Source: Anderseniella sp963700895
GTDB lineage: Bacteria > Pseudomonadota > Alphaproteobacteria > Rhizobiales > Aestuariivirgaceae
Length of the DNA stretch: 64,000 bases
Direction of reading: 5' to 3'
Assembly: GCA_963700895.1 (NCBI GenBank)
Contig: CAVOZI010000008.1
Coordinates: 124,001 to 188,000, forward strand
In this document: positions 49,769 through 59,302 of the stretch, piece by piece
Position numbering within the stretch: position 1 is the stretch's first letter
Layout: every line of letters starts with the position of its first letter
The notes under the pieces: generated by a model
Databases searched by the model: none
The model's input: only the letters and a program-made list of their open reading frames with translations
Told to the model about the DNA's origin: nothing
Program-made: the position numbers and the translations under genes

Positions 49769-52132
49769 ATGCGCGCCCTCGACAAGAAACTAGCCAGGGA
49801 CTTCCGCCGCTTGTGGGCGCAGGCGCTGGCGATCTCAATGGTTCTGGCGTGCGGGGTGGCGACGCTGATTCTGGCGGTCGGCTCGCACAACTCGCTCGAA
49901 AGCACCCGGGAGGCCTATTACCAGCGCAACGGCTTTGCCCATGTGTTTGCCAGCGCCAGCCGCGCGCCACTGACGCTGCAACCGCAGCTGACCGCGATCG
50001 ACGGCGTGCTGGCGGTGGAGCCGCGCATTGCAGAGCGGGTGCTGCTTGCCATGCCGGACATGACCGAACCCGGCTCGGGCATGTTGCTGTCGCTGCCTGA
50101 TCGCACCGATCCCCGGCTCAATGTGCCGTACTTGCGCTCGGGTCGGATGCCGATGGCTGACCGGCCGCGCGAAGCGTTGATTTCGGAGGCCTTCGCCAAT
50201 GCCCACGGGCTGAAGCCGGGCGACAGTTTTTCCGGTATCGCCAACGGCAAGCGGCTGACCTTCGAGGTGACGGGCGTGGCTCTGTCGCCGGAATATGTAT
50301 ACGCCATCGGTCCCGGCGACCTGGTGCCGGATGACCGCCGCTTCGGTGTCATCTGGATGCGCCGGACGCCGCTCGAAGCGGTGTTCGACCTCGAAGGCGC
50401 TTTCAACTCGGTAAGCCTGCTGCTGCAACAGGGCCAGCAGCCCGAACCGGTGATCGCGGCGGTGGACAATCTGCTCAAGCCCTACGGCGGCACCGGCGCC
50501 TATGCCCGCGCCGACCAGACATCGCATGCATTTCTCAACTCTGAACTCACCCAGCTCGAGGCCATGGCCCGCGTCATCCCGCCGATTTTCCTGGCTGTTT
50601 CGGCATTCCTGATCAACATGATCCTGACCCGGCTGATCGCACTGGAGCGCGAGCAGATAGGCTTGCTCAAGGCGCTCGGTTATTCCAGCGCCACGGTCGC
50701 CTGGCATTATGTCAAGCTGGTGCTGGTCATCGCGGCGGTTGGCATCGTCATCGGCTTCGTGGCCGGCACCTGGCTCGGTGATGGCCTTACCCGGCTCTAT
50801 GCGAGGTTCTTCCACTTCCCGTTCTTCATCTTTGAACGCTCTGCCGGCATCTATGCGCTAGCTGCGGCCGCCAGCGTGATTGCCGCCGTCGCCGGTGCGC
50901 TGAAGGCCGTCAACGGTGCGGCCTCGTTGCCGCCGGCCGCTGCCATGCAGCCCGCCCCGCCCACGCTTTACAGCCGGGCAGGGGCAGTAAGCCGGCTGGC
51001 CAGCGTGATGGTTTCGCAGCTGGTGGTCATGGCCTTGCGCCACGTGGTGCGCTGGCCGGTGCGCAGTGGTCTGGCCGTGCTCGGGGCTTCGCTGGCTGTC
51101 GCTCTGCTGGTGACCGCCATGTTCTCGTTCGGCTCAATCAACTACATGGTAGACACGGTGTTCTTCCGCACCGAACGCCAGGACGCGACCATCGCCTTTT
51201 CGACGCCGCTGGCCCCACGCGCAATGCACGACGTGCGGCATCTGCCGGGTGTCATGGCCGTCGAGCCTTACCGGGCAATGGCGGTGGAGATCCGCCATGG
51301 CCACGTGAGCGAGCGCATAGGCCTGATCGGCAAGCCGCCACGGACAGAGTTGAGCCGCGTGCTGGACCTCGACCTCGAACCGCTGACGTTGCCGCCGGCG
51401 GGCCTGGTGCTGTCCGAGCGGCTGGCGTGGAAGCTGGCGGCAAGGGTGGGAGATATCGTGACGCTCGATCTGCTGGATGAGGGCGGAAGGCGGGTACCGG
51501 TGCCGGTCACCATGGTCAACCAGACCTATACCGGCCTCACCGCCTACATGGACATCGCCGCACTTGATGCCCTGTCAGCCATTGGCCCCCGCCGCTCGGG
51601 CGCTTATCTGCGGCTCGACGCCAACCGGCTCGATGACATTTACGCAGCCATCAAGCAGATGCCGGCGGCGGCTTCGCTGGCGCTGAAGGAATCCTCGCTG
51701 CGGCTGTTCCGCGACACCATCCGGCAGAACATCGTCATCATGACCACCGTTTACGTGGTTCTGTCGATCACCATCGCCTTCGGTGTGGTCTACAATTCGG
51801 CCCGCATCCAGCTTTCCGAGCGGGCCCGCGAACTGGCCAGCCTGCGGGTGCTGGGCTTCACCGAGGCTGAAGTGGCGACCGTGCTGGCAGTGGAACTGGC
51901 GGCCATCGTGGCGCTGGCGCAGCCGCTGGGCTGGGCGCTGGGCGCAGGGTTTTCGTGGCTGGTGGTACAAGGTTTCCAGTCGGACCTGTTCCGGGTGCCG
52001 TTCATTCTGGAGCGCTCCGCCTTCGGCTGGTCAAGCGTGGTGGTGGTGCTGGCTGCCATCGTGTCCGGGTTGATCGTCATTCGCCGGGTCTATCAACTCG
52101 ACCTCGTGCACGTGCTGAAAACAAGGGAATGA
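49769..52132 (+). CDS. FtsX-like ABC permease (large, two FtsX domains)
   Basis: The 787-residue protein has an N-terminal span (LWAQALAISMVLACGVATLILAVG) and a large extracytoplasmic region. An FtsX core follows (about residues 270-385: VSAFLINMILTRLIALEREQIGLLKALGYSSATVAWHYVK), then a second periplasmic region and a C-terminal FtsX core (NIVIMTTVYVVLSITIAFGVVYNSARIQLSERARELASLRVLGFTEAEV). This is the type that works with MacB-like ATPases in export or lipoprotein extraction. The substrate is unknown. It is flanked by its ATPase and an adaptor protein. Confidence 0.9.
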   Translation: MRALDKKLARDFRRLWAQALAISMVLACGVATLILAVGSHNSLESTREAYYQRNGFAHVFASASRAPLTLQPQLTAIDGVLAVEPRIAERVLLAMPDMTEPGSGMLLSLPDRTDPRLNVPYLRSGRMPMADRPREALISEAFANAHGLKPGDSFSGIANGKRLTFEVTGVALSPEYVYAIGPGDLVPDDRRFGVIWMRRTPLEAVFDLEGAFNSVSLLLQQGQQPEPVIAAVDNLLKPYGGTGAYARADQTSHAFLNSELTQLEAMARVIPPIFLAVSAFLINMILTRLIALEREQIGLLKALGYSSATVAWHYVKLVLVIAAVGIVIGFVAGTWLGDGLTRLYARFFHFPFFIFERSAGIYALAAAASVIAAVAGALKAVNGAASLPPAAAMQPAPPTLYSRAGAVSRLASVMVSQLVVMALRHVVRWPVRSGLAVLGASLAVALLVTAMFSFGSINYMVDTVFFRTERQDATIAFSTPLAPRAMHDVRHLPGVMAVEPYRAMAVEIRHGHVSERIGLIGKPPRTELSRVLDLDLEPLTLPPAGLVLSERLAWKLAARVGDIVTLDLLDEGGRRVPVPVTMVNQTYTGLTAYMDIAALDALSAIGPRRSGAYLRLDANRLDDIYAAIKQMPAAASLALKESSLRLFRDTIRQNIVIMTTVYVVLSITIAFGVVYNSARIQLSERARELASLRVLGFTEAEVATVLAVELAAIVALAQPLGWALGAGFSWLVVQGFQSDLFRVPFILERSAFGWSSVVVVLAAIVSGLIVIRRVYQLDLVHVLKTRE

Positions 52133-52139
52133 GTGGGGT

Positions 52140-53345
52140 ATGGCCATGAATGTCAGAACCGTAGCGTGGACTGCTGCAGGTCTAGCCGTGGCGGCTGCGG
52201 CAGCCTGGTACCTGTTCGCCGCCGAACCCGTCGCCGTCGATACAGCGCAAACCGCCCGGGGTCCAATCGAGGTGACGGTAACGGCGGAAGGCGAGACCCG
52301 CGTGCGCGAGGTCTACTCCATCTCCGCTCCCATCACCGGGAAGCTGGAGCGGCTCGACCTGCACGTCGGCGACAAGGTGGCCAGGGCGCAACGGGTGGCG
52401 AGCCTGAGGCCGGTTGACCCGCCGATCCGCGACGTGCGCTCGCGCATGGAGCTTGCCGCGGCTACCAGGGCGAGCGAAGCCGCCGTTGGGGTGGCCGAGG
52501 CGCAGGTGCGCCAGGCAAACTCTGCGCTGGGTTTTGCACGGGCCGAGTTCGACCGGGCGAGCGAACTGGTCAAGCGCAATGTGATTTCGCAGGCAGCCAT
52601 GGATCAGGCGGAGCTCAACATCCGGGTAAAGGAGGCTGAACTGAAGCAGGCCGAGGCTAGCCTTGAACTTCGCCGCCAGGAACTGGCAACCGCCCGGGCG
52701 CGCGAGATGGAACCCCTGCAACTGTCAGCCACCGTCAGCGAGGACCAGTGCTGCATGGCAGTTACCGCGCCTGTGGACGGAACGGTTTTGCGGATCGTCA
52801 CCGAGAGCGAGCAGGTGGTGCAGGCGGGCGCTCCCATCCTTGAACTGGGCGATACGGCCGATCTTGAGATCGTGGTCGACCTTCTGTCCACCGACGCCGT
52901 GGGCATAGAGCCCGGCATGGCGGCGCGCATCGAAGACTGGGGTGGCGACGGCGTCCTCGAGGCGAAGGTCCGCCGCATTGATCCGGCCGGTTTCACCAAG
53001 GTGTCGGCGCTTGGCATCGAGGAGCAACGGGTGAATGCGATCCTGGATTTCACCGGCCCACCTGAACGCCGCGCCAGCCTTGGTCATGCCTTCAAGGTGC
53101 TGGTGCGCATCGTGAAAAGCCGCGCTGCCGATGCCTTGCAGGTGCCGATTGGCGCCCTGTTCCGGCACAGCGGCAACTGGGCGGCGTACACGGTGGAGGA
53201 TGGCGTGGCGCGGCTCAAGGAGTTGGAACTTGGCCGTTTTTCCATGACCCATGCGGAAGTGCTGGGCGGATTGAGCGATGGCGAGACGGTGATCGTGCAT
53301 CCGGGCGACCAGGTGGGCGACGGCGTAGCGGTGCGCCGGCGTTGA
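52140..53345 (+). CDS. HlyD/MacA-like periplasmic adaptor (membrane fusion) protein
   Basis: The 401-residue protein has one N-terminal span (VRTVAWTAAGLAVAAAAAWYLFA), a lipoyl/barrel-sandwich half (EVTVTAEGETRVREVYSISAPITGKLERLDLHVGDKVARAQRV) and an alpha-helical hairpin (about residues 95-190 with coiled-coil periodicity). The second barrel half (CCMAVTAPVDGTVLRIVTESEQVVQAGAPILELG) and a beta-barrel end complete it. It would link the FtsX permease to the outer part of an export pathway; no outer-membrane factor gene is adjacent. An ATG at 52146 is an alternative start. Confidence 0.9.
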   Translation: MAMNVRTVAWTAAGLAVAAAAAWYLFAAEPVAVDTAQTARGPIEVTVTAEGETRVREVYSISAPITGKLERLDLHVGDKVARAQRVASLRPVDPPIRDVRSRMELAAATRASEAAVGVAEAQVRQANSALGFARAEFDRASELVKRNVISQAAMDQAELNIRVKEAELKQAEASLELRRQELATARAREMEPLQLSATVSEDQCCMAVTAPVDGTVLRIVTESEQVVQAGAPILELGDTADLEIVVDLLSTDAVGIEPGMAARIEDWGGDGVLEAKVRRIDPAGFTKVSALGIEEQRVNAILDFTGPPERRASLGHAFKVLVRIVKSRAADALQVPIGALFRHSGNWAAYTVEDGVARLKELELGRFSMTHAEVLGGLSDGETVIVHPGDQVGDGVAVRRR

Positions 53346-53403
53346 CAGCCGCAGACCCGGTTCCTAGCGTGATGCTTCCATTCACCGCGCAAGGGCAATC
53401 TGC

Positions 53404-54603
53404 ATGCAACTCCGGTTCAGCCAGCAGGACGAGGCATTCCGGCAGGAGGTGCGCGCCTTCATTCGCGACAACCTGCCCGAAGCAACCCGCCGTCACATGG
53501 AGCGCCTGCGCCCGCCCTCCCGCGACATGGTGGTGGAGTGGACGAAGCGGCTGCATGCGAAAGGCTGGTCCACCCCGCGCTGGCCGGTGCAGCATGGCGG
53601 GCCGGGCTGGACGCCCATACAGCAATACATCTTCATCGAGGAAAACCAGGCAGCGCCTGCGCCCGACCTGTTGAGCTTTGGCGTCAACATGGTGGGTCCG
53701 GTGATCTACACCTTCGGCTCGGATGAGCAGAAGGCGCGCTGGCTGCCGCGCATTGCCGCCATGGAAGACTGGTGGTGCCAGGGTTTCTCCGAACCCGGCG
53801 CCGGCTCCGACCTCGCCTCACTGCGGACGAAGGCCGTGCGTGACGGCGGCGATTGGGTGATCAACGGGCAGAAAACCTGGACCACGCTTGCCCAGCACGC
53901 CAACATGATCTTCCTGCTTGCCCGCACCGATCCGGAGGCAAAGAAGCAGGAAGGCATCTCGTTTTTCCTGGCGGACATGGCGACACCGGGCATCACCTTG
54001 CGACCCATCCAGACCATCGACGGCGGTCACGAGATCAACGAAGTGTTCTTCGATGACGTGCGCCTGCCGGCGGATGCGCTGGTGGGTGAGGTCAACAAGG
54101 GTTGGGACTACGCGAAGTTCCTGCTGGGCAACGAGCGTGTCGGCATTGCCCGCATCGGCGTGTCCAAGGGGCGGATGCGGGTGATCGAGTGGCTGGCGCG
54201 CGAGCGCCGGGTGAACGGCAGGCCACTGATCGAGCATCCGCGTTTCCGCGACCGCTTCATCCAGACCCAGGTGGAGCTCAAGGCGCTGGAGATCACCGCC
54301 ATGCGGGTACTGTCGGCAGAGGCCGCACAGGGCGCAACCGGCAAGCCGGACCCCGCCTCTTCGGTATTGAAGATCAAGGGCTCCGAGTTGCAGCAGAAGA
54401 CCACCGAACTCTATCTCGACGTGGCCGGCGAAATGGCGCTGATGCGGGCGGGCCAGCCGGGCGAGGGCGCCAATGATGCGCTCGTGCCGGACTGGACCGA
54501 TGCCGCCGCCGCGCTCTATTTCAACGCCCGCAAGTTGTCGATCTATGGCGGCTCCAACGAGATCCAGAAGTCGATCATTGCCAAGACGATCCTGGGGCTG
54601 TGA
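53404..54603 (+). CDS. acyl-CoA dehydrogenase (PimC-like large subunit type)
   Basis: The 399-residue FAD-dependent acyl-CoA dehydrogenase has MQLRFSQQDEAFRQEVRAFIRDNLPE, the FAD/substrate loop WCQGFSEPGAGSDLASLRTKAVRDGGDWVINGQKTWTT, ISFFLADMATPGITLRPIQTIDGGHEINEVFFDDVRLP and the C-terminal SIYGGSNEIQKSIIAKTILGL. It introduces a 2,3-double bond into an acyl-CoA. It shares one base with the next gene, encoding a second acyl-CoA dehydrogenase (TGATG), a two-subunit arrangement seen for PimC/PimD and steroid side-chain enzymes. Confidence 0.9.
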   Translation: MQLRFSQQDEAFRQEVRAFIRDNLPEATRRHMERLRPPSRDMVVEWTKRLHAKGWSTPRWPVQHGGPGWTPIQQYIFIEENQAAPAPDLLSFGVNMVGPVIYTFGSDEQKARWLPRIAAMEDWWCQGFSEPGAGSDLASLRTKAVRDGGDWVINGQKTWTTLAQHANMIFLLARTDPEAKKQEGISFFLADMATPGITLRPIQTIDGGHEINEVFFDDVRLPADALVGEVNKGWDYAKFLLGNERVGIARIGVSKGRMRVIEWLARERRVNGRPLIEHPRFRDRFIQTQVELKALEITAMRVLSAEAAQGATGKPDPASSVLKIKGSELQQKTTELYLDVAGEMALMRAGQPGEGANDALVPDWTDAAAALYFNARKLSIYGGSNEIQKSIIAKTILGL

Positions 54604-55721
54604 TGGCGATGGACTTCGAACTCTCAGAAGAACAGCGGCTGTTGTGTGAAAGCCTGTCGCGATTGCTGGCCGACAGATACTCCTTCGACCAGCGCAACCG
54701 CTATCGCGCACTGCCGGGCGGTTTCGATCCGGCCATGTGGCAGGCTTATGCAGAGATGGGCCTTACCGCGCTGAACGTGCCTGAAGCCCACGGGGGTCTT
54801 GGAGCAGGCGCGGAAGAAACCTTCATCGTCATGTCGGAAATGGGCAAGGCGCTCAGCGGCGAGCCCTTCGTCGCCACCTGCATTCTGGCACCCCAACTGC
54901 TGAAAGCCGCCAGCGAGGATCAGGCCGGGCCAGTGCTGGAGCGTATTGCGGCGGGCGAGCTGATCGTGGCGTTTGCCCACCATGAACCGGCGCAATGGTC
55001 GGGCGAAGCGGAAGGGCTTTCCGTCACTGCCAGCCAGGCCAATGGTGGCTGGCGGCTGAGCGGCGTCAAGTCGCCGGCCCGTCATGGTGCGCAGGCCGAT
55101 GCGCTGATTGTCTCGGCGCGGGCAGGCGGCGAAACAGCGCTGTTCCTTGTTGATTCCGACGCGGCCACCCGGCGGGATTTCGAGACGCAGGACGGCATGC
55201 GAGCGGCAGAGGTCGTCTTCGAGAATGCGCCAGCCGAGCGAATGAGCGGTGGCATTGCGGCGGAAGAAGCTGTCGCCCGCGCCGAAGCTTTTGGTCTGGC
55301 TGCGGTTTGTGCCGAAGCCGCCGGGGCGATGGACAAGGCGCTGCAACTGACATCGGAATACCTGAAGACCCGCGAGCAGTTTGGCCGCGCCATCGGCTCG
55401 TTCCAGGCGCTGCAACACGCCGCCGCCGGGATGGTCATTGAGGTCGAGCAGGCCCGCTCCATGGCGCTCTACGCGGCGATGATGGCGGGTGCTGACGATG
55501 CGGGCGAGCGAGATGCCGCCCTGTCTGCGGCGAAGGTGCAGGTGTGCCGCTCGGCCCGCAGCGTGGGCCAGGCAGCGGTACAGCTTCACGGCGGCCTTGG
55601 CATGACCATGGAATATGCCATCGGCCACTACTTCAAGCGGCTGACCATGATCGAACAGGAGTTCGGCGGGCTGGACTTTCACCTGGACCGGCTGTCGGCG
55701 CTCGGTGGACTGCCCGGCTGA
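54603..55721 (+). CDS. acyl-CoA dehydrogenase (PimD-like small subunit type)
   Basis: The 372-residue protein is a more divergent acyl-CoA dehydrogenase: MDFELSEEQRLLCESLSRLLADRYSF, YAEMGLTALNVPEAHGGLGAGAEETFIVMSEMG, LKTREQFGRAIGSFQALQHAAAGMVIEVEQARSMALYAAMM and QLHGGLGMTMEYAIGHYFKRLTMIEQEFG. The pattern suits the partner subunit of heterotetrameric dehydrogenases. ATG 54603 overlaps the previous stop; an ATG at 54609 is also possible. Its stop abuts that of the convergent nitronate monooxygenase-like gene. Confidence 0.88.
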   Translation: MAMDFELSEEQRLLCESLSRLLADRYSFDQRNRYRALPGGFDPAMWQAYAEMGLTALNVPEAHGGLGAGAEETFIVMSEMGKALSGEPFVATCILAPQLLKAASEDQAGPVLERIAAGELIVAFAHHEPAQWSGEAEGLSVTASQANGGWRLSGVKSPARHGAQADALIVSARAGGETALFLVDSDAATRRDFETQDGMRAAEVVFENAPAERMSGGIAAEEAVARAEAFGLAAVCAEAAGAMDKALQLTSEYLKTREQFGRAIGSFQALQHAAAGMVIEVEQARSMALYAAMMAGADDAGERDAALSAAKVQVCRSARSVGQAAVQLHGGLGMTMEYAIGHYFKRLTMIEQEFGGLDFHLDRLSALGGLPG

Positions 55722-56690
55722 TCAGCCGCACACGCGCTGCCTCGCCGCCTCGTACTCCCGCTTCAGCTGAGCCACGCGCTCGGTTGCTGGCAGCACCGCC
55801 TTGACCGCGCCGACGCCCTGGCCTGCACCCCAGATGTCCTTCCAGCTTTTCGGTTTGGACGAGCCGGAGCCGAAGTCCATCGACGTCGCGTCGCGCACCG
55901 GCAGGTTGTCCGGGTCCAGCCCCGCCGCGACGACGGACGGTTTCAGATAATTGCCGTGAACACCGGTAAAGGTGCTCGAATAAATGATGTCGCCAGACGC
56001 TGAATCGACGATCATCTGCTTGTATTTCTCGACCGCATTTGCCTCCTGCGTGGCGATGAAGGCTGAGCCGATATAGCCGCCGTCCGCGCCCATGGCCTGC
56101 GCCGCCAGCACCGCGCTGCCGGTGGCTATGGCGCCCGACAGGAACAGCGGCCCATGGAACCATTCGCGGATTTCCTGCACCAGCGCGAACGGCGAGGTGG
56201 TGCCAGCATGGCCGCCCGCGCCCGCCGCCACCGCGATCAGCCCGTCTGCGCCCTTCTCGATGGCCTTGCGGGCGAAGCGGTCGTTGATCACGTCATGCAG
56301 CGTGATGCCACCAGCCTGGTGGGCGATGGCGTTGACTTCTTCGCGCGCACCCAGCGAGGTGATCCACACCGGCACCTGCCACTTCGCGCAAATCTCTACG
56401 TCACGGTCCAACCGGGTGTTGGACTTGTGCACGATCTGGTTGACGGCGAAGGGCGCGGCTGGCGCATCCGGATTGGCCTGGTTGTGCCGGTCCAGTTCCT
56501 CGGTGATCTGCTTGAGCCATGCCTCCAGCATTGGCGGTTGGCCGTCTGCCTCGCGCGCATTGAGCGCCGGGAACGAACCAACGATGCCGGCCTTGCACTG
56601 GGCGATGACCAGCGCCGGGCACGAGATGATGAACAGAGGCGCGCCGATCACGGGCAGCGTCAGGTTTTGCAGCAAGGGGGGCAGGGCCAT
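55722..56690 (-). CDS. nitronate monooxygenase family (NPD) protein
   Basis: The 322-residue FMN-dependent barrel has PVIGAPLFIISCPALVIAQCKAGIVGSFPALNAR, AKWQVPVWITSLGAREEVNAIAHQAGG, the active-site segment DGLIAVAAGAGGHAGTTSPFALV with the catalytic His, and the FMN phosphate loop LSGAIATGSAVLAAQAMGADGGYIGSAFIAT. Members oxidise alkyl nitronates or act as 2-nitropropane dioxygenase-like enzymes. Many have unknown substrates and lie near acyl-CoA genes, as here. The start at 56690 removes a non-conserved 15-residue extension. Confidence 0.88.
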   Translation of the reverse strand: MALPPLLQNLTLPVIGAPLFIISCPALVIAQCKAGIVGSFPALNAREADGQPPMLEAWLKQITEELDRHNQANPDAPAAPFAVNQIVHKSNTRLDRDVEICAKWQVPVWITSLGAREEVNAIAHQAGGITLHDVINDRFARKAIEKGADGLIAVAAGAGGHAGTTSPFALVQEIREWFHGPLFLSGAIATGSAVLAAQAMGADGGYIGSAFIATQEANAVEKYKQMIVDSASGDIIYSSTFTGVHGNYLKPSVVAAGLDPDNLPVRDATSMDFGSGSSKPKSWKDIWGAGQGVGAVKAVLPATERVAQLKREYEAARQRVCG

Positions 56691-56773
56691 GACAACGTGA
56701 AGTCCGACAGTTGGCGGGAACGGGTATTCGCCCACTGTGCCGATTATGCCGCCGTGATCAAGCGTTGCACGCG

Positions 56774-57562
56774 TCAGGGCGTGTCGGGATCGAGCGTGCG
56801 CATGTAGGCAATCAGGTCGCGCACCGCGTCATCTTCCATGAACCGCAGCGCCAGCATGGCCTGGCCGGGAAAGCCGTTGATCACCCGGTGCAGCACCCGG
56901 TTCGGGTGGCGCCGTGCCAGCCAGCCAAGGCTGGGCTTGCGGCCCTCGCGCGGCGGCAGCCCGGCCTTGCCGTCAGGGTCGTGGCAGTTCATGCACACGC
57001 CCTCGTAGATGTCCTGGCCTCGCGCCATGTTCACCGGGTCGACCGGCTTGCCAAGCTCGAAGGCAGCGTGATCCACCTGTCCTGCGCCGATGAACAGCAG
57101 GATCAGTTCCAGCGGCAAGCTGTCGAGCATCCCTTCGAGATAGTTGTAGTGGGCGCGGTCGAAGCGGGCGCGCAAGCGAAGCATGTTCTGGCCATGGAGC
57201 TGGCGCAGGCTGACGAACTGTGCCTCCTGCTGCTTGCTGCCGGGCGTCCTTTCGGCGCCGTCATAGTCCCAGCCGTGGCAGGACACGCAGCGCCAGCTGT
57301 CCGACACGCTCACCTCCACATCATCGGGAAAGTCCGGATTGCGCGTCATCGGCGGCGTAGCGTCGCTGGCCGACCAGATGTCGTCATAAAGCTTGCCGCC
57401 GAGCGCCAGCATGAACCCGTCGCCGAACTCGTGCTCGTCGCCGGAAAGGACCGCCTGTTCCTGCTCGATCTGCCGCTCGGCGTTGGTGGCCGGCTGGGTT
57501 GGTGCAACTGCGATGGCAAGCATTGCCGCTACAGCAAGGCCGGTGGCGATTGTCTTGTTCAT
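56774..57562 (-). CDS. dihaem cytochrome c family protein, exported
   Basis: The 262-residue protein has a Sec signal peptide (MNKTIATGLAVAAMLAIAVAPTQPA) and two haem-c motifs, CVSCH (residues 92-96) and CMNCH (190-194). Later Met residues (GFPGQAMLALRFMEDDAVRDLIAYMRTLDPDTP) may be axial ligands. The domains resemble class-I cytochrome c folds and would carry electrons in the periplasm. It follows a small secreted-protein gene by 12 nt on the same strand. No terminal oxidase or dehydrogenase gene is adjacent, so its partner is unknown. Confidence 0.88.
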   Translation of the reverse strand: MNKTIATGLAVAAMLAIAVAPTQPATNAERQIEQEQAVLSGDEHEFGDGFMLALGGKLYDDIWSASDATPPMTRNPDFPDDVEVSVSDSWRCVSCHGWDYDGAERTPGSKQQEAQFVSLRQLHGQNMLRLRARFDRAHYNYLEGMLDSLPLELILLFIGAGQVDHAAFELGKPVDPVNMARGQDIYEGVCMNCHDPDGKAGLPPREGRKPSLGWLARRHPNRVLHRVINGFPGQAMLALRFMEDDAVRDLIAYMRTLDPDTP

Positions 57563-57574
57563 TGAACCTGCCCT

Positions 57575-57991
57575 TCAGCTGAGATTGAAATTCTGCTTGC
57601 GCTGCACCGGTGGCGGTTCCCGCTCGATACGGGTGACGGAAGCGCGGATGTTGCGGCCCTGCCACGGCACGATGCCGTAGCTGTCGCACCAGCGCGCCGT
57701 GAATACGCCGGGCTCGCCTTCCACCTTGAAACGGAACAGCAGGCATCCCCCGGACCGGCTCACCCCGCCGCCCGAGAACACGCCTGGAATCTGCAGGATC
57801 ACCCGGCAGTCATTGGTCAGCCTGGCGCTCGCAGATTCGTTGGTGCCGCGAAAATCGCCAGACACCCTGTACGTTCCCGGCACCGCCCAGTCATAGCCGC
57901 ACGTCCGCGCCGCCTCTGCGGGGGTTGCAGCAAGCATCGGGATGGCCAGCAAAAGGCCGGCAAGCGTCATCAGGGAGGAAAGGCGCTTCAT
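57575..57991 (-). CDS. small exported protein of unknown function
   Basis: The 138-residue product has a signal peptide (MKRLSSLMTLAGLLLAIPMLAATPAEA). The mature domain has four Cys (CGYDW, DCRVILQ, GGCLLFRFK, RWCDSYG), probably two disulphides, and a predicted beta fold. No family was recognised. It lies 12 nt ahead of the cytochrome c gene on the same strand and is likely co-expressed with it. Confidence 0.7.
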   Translation of the reverse strand: MKRLSSLMTLAGLLLAIPMLAATPAEAARTCGYDWAVPGTYRVSGDFRGTNESASARLTNDCRVILQIPGVFSGGGVSRSGGCLLFRFKVEGEPGVFTARWCDSYGIVPWQGRNIRASVTRIEREPPPVQRKQNFNLS

Positions 57992-58125
57992 TATGGCGTG
58001 CTCCTTTGCCGGCCATCCTTGCGCTGAAGATTAACCTGCCGGCAGGCCCTGACGCTTTGATCAGCGTCAACACATGGTGTTGGCCGTTGCCAGGCTTGAC
58101 GGAATTCACCTACTGTCTGGCCGCG

Positions 58126-59292
58126 ATGACAGCGGATTCAGCACATCAACATGCCGATCTGACCAACGCCGTGGCGCAGATATGCGCCCGGTTCGGCGAT
58201 GACTACTGGCTTGCCTGCGACCGCGACGGCGAGTTTCCGCAAGCCTTCCACAAGGCCATGGCGGATGGTGGATGGCTCGGCATCACCATGCCCGAAGAAT
58301 TGGGTGGGGCGGGGTTGGGCGTCACCGAAGCTGCGCTGATGATGAAGACGGTGACGTCCTCCGGCGGTGCCTTTGCGGCCGCGTCCGCCATCCATCTCAA
58401 CCTGTTTGGCCCACACGCCATCGTGGTGCATGGCACGGCCGAACAGAAGGCGCGCATGCTGCCGCCTTTGATGCGCGGCGAGCACAAGGCCTGCTTCGGC
58501 GTGACCGAGCCGGACGCCGGGCTGGACACCACCCGCATTCGTACCTTCGCCCGCCACGAGGGTGACCGCTACATCATCAACGGCCAGAAGATATGGACTT
58601 CGTCGGCGCAGGTGGCCAGCCACATCGTGCTGCTGGCGCGCACCACGCCATACGACGAGTGCACGAAGAAAACCCGGGGCTTGAGCCTGTTTTACACCCC
58701 GCTTGACCGCCAGCGCGTCGAAGTGCGCGAGATCCCCAAGATGGGACGCGCCGCCGTGGACACCAACCAGCTGTTCATCGAGAACCTCGAAGTGCCGGTT
58801 GAAAACCGCATCGGCGAGGAAGGCGAGGGGTTCATGTACCTGCTCGACAGCCTGAATCCGGAGCGCATTCTGGTCGCCATGGAGGCCATCGGTATCGGCC
58901 TTGATGCCGTGCGCCGGGCGGCGAAATATGCAGGCGAGCGCGAGGTGTTCGGCCGCGCCATCGGCCAGAACCAGTCGATCCAGCACCCGCTGGCGGAAAG
59001 CTGGATGGAGCTTCGCGCCGCCGAGCTGATGGCACTGGAAGCCGCCCGCAAGTATGACGCCGGCGAACCCTGTGGCGCCGAAGCCAACGCCGCCAAGTAC
59101 CTTGCCGCAGAGGCTGCCTTCAAGGCCTGCTCCAACGCGGTGCGGACCCACGGCGGCATGGTCTATGCGCGGGAGTTTCACGTCGAACGGCTGCTGCGCG
59201 AGGCGATGATCCCGGTGCTGGCGCCGGTCAGCCAGCAGATGATCCTGAATTTCATCTCGGAGCGGGTGCTGGGCCTGCCGCGCTCTTACTAG
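58126..59292 (+). CDS. acyl-CoA dehydrogenase
   Basis: The 388-residue FAD enzyme has the standard layout: WLGITMPEELGGAGLGVTEAALMM, CFGVTEPDAGLDTTRIRTFARHEGDRYIINGQKIWTSSA, FIENLEVPVENRIGEEGEGFMYLLDSLNPERILVAMEAIGIG and YAREFHVERLLREAMIPVLAPVSQQMILNFISERVLGLPRSY. The C-terminal glycine-rich signature is altered (HVERLLREAMIPV). The start at 58126 is chosen; the longer frame overlaps the preceding gene. It lies 10 nt before a CaiB/BaiF CoA-transferase gene, so the two form a short acid-activation and oxidation unit. Confidence 0.88.
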   Translation: MTADSAHQHADLTNAVAQICARFGDDYWLACDRDGEFPQAFHKAMADGGWLGITMPEELGGAGLGVTEAALMMKTVTSSGGAFAAASAIHLNLFGPHAIVVHGTAEQKARMLPPLMRGEHKACFGVTEPDAGLDTTRIRTFARHEGDRYIINGQKIWTSSAQVASHIVLLARTTPYDECTKKTRGLSLFYTPLDRQRVEVREIPKMGRAAVDTNQLFIENLEVPVENRIGEEGEGFMYLLDSLNPERILVAMEAIGIGLDAVRRAAKYAGEREVFGRAIGQNQSIQHPLAESWMELRAAELMALEAARKYDAGEPCGAEANAAKYLAAEAAFKACSNAVRTHGGMVYAREFHVERLLREAMIPVLAPVSQQMILNFISERVLGLPRSY

Positions 59293-59302
59293 GAAGGCAA
59301 TG